Assembly: GCA_937950415.1 (NCBI GenBank)
Contig: CALFDL010000135.1
Coordinates: 1-8,916 of the forward strand
DNA: 8,916 nt
Source of the DNA: an uncultured Collinsella sp.
GTDB taxonomy: Bacteria > Actinomycetota > Coriobacteriia > Coriobacteriales > Coriobacteriaceae
Reading direction: 5' to 3'
Shown: positions 7,062 through 8,916 of the stretch, piece after piece
Numbering within the stretch: the first letter of the stretch is position 1
How the letters are laid out: every line of letters starts with the position of its first letter
Notes under the pieces: model-generated
What the model saw: the letters and a program-made list of their open reading frames with translations, nothing else
Database searches by the model: none
What the model was told of the DNA's origin: nothing
Translations under genes and position numbers: made by a program

Positions 7062-8342
7062 ATGATTCGAGCTGCCCTGACGGTCGAAGAAGCTCTGGAG
7101 GGCATGAAGGCCCTGGAGCCCAAGATTAAAAACTACGCGCGCCTGGTTGTCCGCAAGGGCGTAAACGTCAAGCCCGGCCAGGAGGTTGTCGTTCAGTCCC
7201 CGGTCGAGTGCGCGCCGTTTGCCCGCGTGGTGGTCGCGGAGGCCTATGCGGCCGGTGCTGGCCACGTAACGGTCATTTGGGCCGACGATGCCGTGACAAG
7301 GCTCACCTACGAGCATGTCGAGAAAAGCTATTTTGAGCAGACGCCCGAGTGGAAGCGCCTGCAGCTGGATTCCCTTGCCCAGGACGGCGCCTGCTTTATC
7401 TTTATCGAGGGTGCGGACCCCGCGGCTCTCAAGGGCATCGATCCCGCCAAGCCCGCCGCCGCATCCAAGGCGAGGAACACGCAGTGCAAGGTGTTCCGCC
7501 GCGGACTGGATTACAACATCAACCCGTGGTGCATCGCCGGTGCGCCGGTCGTTGCCTGGGCGCGCGAGGTGTTCTCGGGTGATGCGGATGAGGTTGCAAT
7601 CTATAAGCTGTGGAATGCGATTCTGCACACCGCTCGTGCCGATGGCCAGGACCCGGAGAGCGATTGGGAACTCCATGACGCTGCGTTCGAAAAGAATCTG
7701 CGCTTCCTCAACGATAGCCGTTTTGACTGCCTGCGCTATACCGCTTCGAATGGAACCGATCTGGTAATCGGCATGACGAAGGGCCATGAGTGGGCCGGCG
7801 GCAAAGGCGAGACGCCCGACGGTCATCCCTTCTTCCCCAACATTCCTACTGAGGAGGTCTTTACGTCGCCCGATCGCATGCGCGCTGATGGAATCGTCTA
7901 TTCCGCCATGCCGCTCATTCACCACGGCAACAAGGTCGACGATTTTTGGATTAAGTTCGAGAACGGTCGCGTGGTGGATTATGACGCCCGCGTGGGTAAG
8001 GCGACGCTGGCAAGCATTATCGAAACTGACGAGGGCGCTGCTCATTTGGGCGAGGTCGCGCTCATTTCCAAGAACACGCCGATTCGTGAAAGCGGTGTCT
8101 TGTTCTATGACACGCTCTATGACGAGAACGCCAGCTGCCACCTTGCGCTGGGTGTCGGCTTCCCCGAGTGTATCGAGGGCGGATACGATATGTCCAAAGA
8201 GGAACTCCTGGAGCATGGCGTCAACGTTTCGAGCACGCATGTCGACTTTATGATCGGCACGGACGACATCGATATTACGGGCATTACACCTGATGGACGT
8301 GAAGTTGTGATTTTCCAGAACGGCCAATGGAGTTGGGAATAG
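7062..8342 (+). CDS. M29-family metallo-aminopeptidase (AmpS/PepS type)
   Basis: A 426-residue cytoplasmic aminopeptidase that removes N-terminal residues from peptides using a two-metal centre. M29 landmarks appear in order: PNIPTEEVFTSPDR (259-272) with metal-ligand glutamate E264/E265, AHLGEVALI (327-335) with E331, ASCHLALG (357-364) with H360, and STHVDFMIG (391-399) with H393 and D395. No signal peptide is present. Length fits the family (about 370-420) with little to spare. The ATG at 7062 is chosen because GGAG (7052-7055) lies 6 bases upstream; an in-frame ATG at 7050 has no such site. The gene follows a terminator, so it should have its own promoter, which I could not identify. The last codons overlap the -35 of the tRNA promoter. 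Substrate preference cannot be told. Confidence 0.93.
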   Translation: MIRAALTVEEALEGMKALEPKIKNYARLVVRKGVNVKPGQEVVVQSPVECAPFARVVVAEAYAAGAGHVTVIWADDAVTRLTYEHVEKSYFEQTPEWKRLQLDSLAQDGACFIFIEGADPAALKGIDPAKPAAASKARNTQCKVFRRGLDYNINPWCIAGAPVVAWAREVFSGDADEVAIYKLWNAILHTARADGQDPESDWELHDAAFEKNLRFLNDSRFDCLRYTASNGTDLVIGMTKGHEWAGGKGETPDGHPFFPNIPTEEVFTSPDRMRADGIVYSAMPLIHHGNKVDDFWIKFENGRVVDYDARVGKATLASIIETDEGAAHLGEVALISKNTPIRESGVLFYDTLYDENASCHLALGVGFPECIEGGYDMSKEELLEHGVNVSSTHVDFMIGTDDIDITGITPDGREVVIFQNGQWSWE

Positions 8343-8361
8343 TCCCAGACCGTGGTACAAT
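8333..8361 (+). promoter_or_regulatory. Promoter of tRNA-Lys
   Basis: TTGGGA (8333-8338) and TACAAT (8356-8361) are separated by exactly 17 bases, and the -10 ends 9 bases before the first tRNA base. The -35 lies inside the final codons of the aminopeptidase gene. Spacing and position fit a primary-sigma promoter giving a nearly leaderless tRNA transcript. Confidence 0.7.
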
Positions 8362-8370
8362 GCCACCCGC

Positions 8371-8443
8371 GGGCCGTTAGCTCAGCTGGCAGAGCAGGGG
8401 ACTTTTAATCCCAAGGTCCAGGGTTCGAACCCCTGACGGCCCA
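8371..8443 (+). tRNA. tRNA-Lys (anticodon TTT)
   Basis: This 73-base cloverleaf decodes AAA and probably AAG. The acceptor stem GGGCCGT pairs fully with ACGGCCC, with discriminator A at 8443. The D arm is GCTC/GAGC. The anticodon arm has loop CTTTTAA with anticodon TTT, and the T arm is CAGGG/CCCTG around TTCGAAC. The outermost pair of the anticodon stem is G-A, a mismatch where E. coli tRNA-Lys has G-U. The next bases are CCC, so the 3' CCA is not encoded and must be added enzymatically. It has its own promoter and terminator and appears to be a single-gene unit. Confidence 0.97.
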
Positions 8444-8458
8444 CCCAAAGATTGTTGA

Positions 8459-8488
8459 GACGGTCAACTTCGGTTGGCCGTCTTTTTT
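8459..8488 (+). terminator. UUCG-tetraloop terminator of tRNA-Lys
   Basis: A 10-bp stem (8459-8468 with 8473-8482, one T-G pair) is capped by a C(TTCG)G loop, an exceptionally stable tetraloop, and followed by six T's (8483-8488). It starts 16 bases after the tRNA. This is a very clear intrinsic terminator. Confidence 0.93.
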
Positions 8489-8501
8489 GTCGCCCTTTCA
8501 T

Positions 8502-8513
8502 GGGTTCGAACCC
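8502..8513 (+). repeat. Copy of the tRNA T-arm sequence downstream of tRNA-Lys
   Basis: GGGTTCGAACCC here is identical to 8421-8432, the T-arm core of tRNA-Lys, 81 bases away in the same orientation. The 12 bases are also a perfect palindrome. Similarity stops at the edges of the repeat. It could be a remnant of a tRNA gene, a scar of integration at the tRNA, or an unrelated palindromic site. No integrase gene is visible here. Confidence 0.5.
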
Positions 8514-8819
8514 GTATCTATCTATATATAAGAACGCTTGGCGAACAAAACCCGCCTTTTACCGATGGGAAACAAATAGCTGATGCCTTTGGAGTAAAGT
8601 AGCGCTCCAGAGATGACCGATGTCTCAATACTCGTAAAACAGCTGGTCATCGCCAATATCAGAAGCCAATGCTTCAGTTTTAACCTCAGTGACGCGACTG
8701 AGGGATCTATTCATTTGTGAACAAAATATGGAGTGCGCGATTCCCGCCCCCGGGGCCCCTCCGGTCTGGCAATATATCTCCTTGCCGCGCGGCCCGGTGG
8801 AACCGGGAACCGGCGCAGG
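8514..8819. other. Gene-poor spacer before the putative rRNA leader
   Basis: No convincing protein gene is seen on either strand. The first part is AT-rich (TATCTATCTATATATAA near 8514-8531). The middle has a 7-bp hairpin (CCTCAGT/ACTGAGG, 8684-8690 with 8697-8703) without a T-run. From about 8736 composition turns sharply GC-rich, including a C5-G4-C4 block (8747-8759) and a perfect CCCGGT/ACCGGG hairpin (8793-8807). If an rRNA operon follows, its promoter should lie here, but I found no -35/-10 pair at proper spacing. An AT-rich TATATC at 8773-8778 is the only weak -10 candidate. Confidence 0.5.
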
Positions 8820-8916
8820 CGTGCACCTTGAGAACCGGATACTGCGAGGATGGACACTCACTTCAGTGTCGCATCCGGGCAGACATCGAACCATTTGAAA
8901 TGGTCTAACTTGGATT
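8820..8916 (+). promoter_or_regulatory. Putative rRNA operon leader (boxA-like motif and hairpins)
   Basis: CACCTTGAGAACCGGATA (8824-8841) resembles the TTCTTTGAAAACTAAACA-type element found in 16S leaders and 16S-23S spacers of Gram-positive bacteria, where it includes or adjoins the boxA antitermination site. It is followed by an 11-bp hairpin with one bulged G (8848-8858 with 8865-8876) and a second 6-bp hairpin (8890-8895 with 8899-8904). Absence of a 16S gene upstream in the window argues for a leader and not an internal spacer, so the 16S rRNA gene should begin shortly past the right edge. The identification rests on remembered motif similarity. Confidence 0.5.

Noticed and set aside
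7032..8366. 444-residue open frame on the - strand opposite the aminopeptidase
   Set aside because: It is longer than the real gene but antisense to all M29 metal-ligand motifs, and it crosses the purC-unit terminator and the tRNA promoter.
8625..8898. Overlapping 89-residue (-) and 69-residue (+) open frames near the right edge
   Set aside because: Both cross the hairpins and the rRNA-leader-like motif, are Pro/Gly/Arg-rich where the DNA is GC-rich, and lack ribosome-binding sites.
1..8916. CRISPR array, insertion sequence, toxin-antitoxin or defence genes
   Set aside because: No regularly spaced repeats, transposase motifs or defence-type domains were found; all recognised genes are housekeeping, regulatory or export-related.

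Overview
The window reads as ordinary core chromosome of a high-GC, anaerobic-type actinobacterium, most likely a member of the Coriobacteriia close to Collinsella. This placement is inferred from protein style (heavy GAG/CGC/GTC codon use, PurB and PurC type, a Tat-lipoprotein next to a TSCPD-domain protein) and was not checked against a database. All convincing genes lie on the + strand. Long open frames on the - strand are codon-bias shadows.

Layout. Positions 3-1343 hold purB, which lacks only its first few codons at the left edge, followed by a stem-loop. Positions 1472-2946 hold a two-gene unit: a small TSCPD-domain protein whose stop overlaps the start of a Tat-exported lipoprotein (TAATG). 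A 150-base spacer with a strong GC-rich hairpin leads to an OmpR-type response regulator (3100-3822) and its sensor histidine kinase (3834-5399). Next come purC (5509-6396) and, immediately abutting it, a small two-helix membrane protein of unknown function (6397-6972), closed by a good intrinsic terminator. An M29-family metallo-aminopeptidase follows (7062-8342). A tRNA-Lys(UUU) at 8371-8443 has its own promoter, partly inside the end of the peptidase gene, and a UUCG-tetraloop terminator. The last ~400 bases have no convincing gene. Their final ~100 bases look like the leader of an rRNA operon whose 16S gene would start beyond the right edge.

Functionally, purB and purC encode successive steps of IMP synthesis (PurC makes SAICAR, PurB cleaves it, and PurB also acts at AMP formation). 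In this window they are separated by the lipoprotein unit and the two-component system. Signal input and targets of the two-component system cannot be read from the sequence.

I looked for an undescribed system and did not find one. The items most worth a second look are modest: the coupled TSCPD/Tat-lipoprotein pair, the unknown membrane protein coupled to purC, a 12-base tRNA T-arm copy just downstream of tRNA-Lys, and the structured, apparently rRNA-leader sequence at the right edge.
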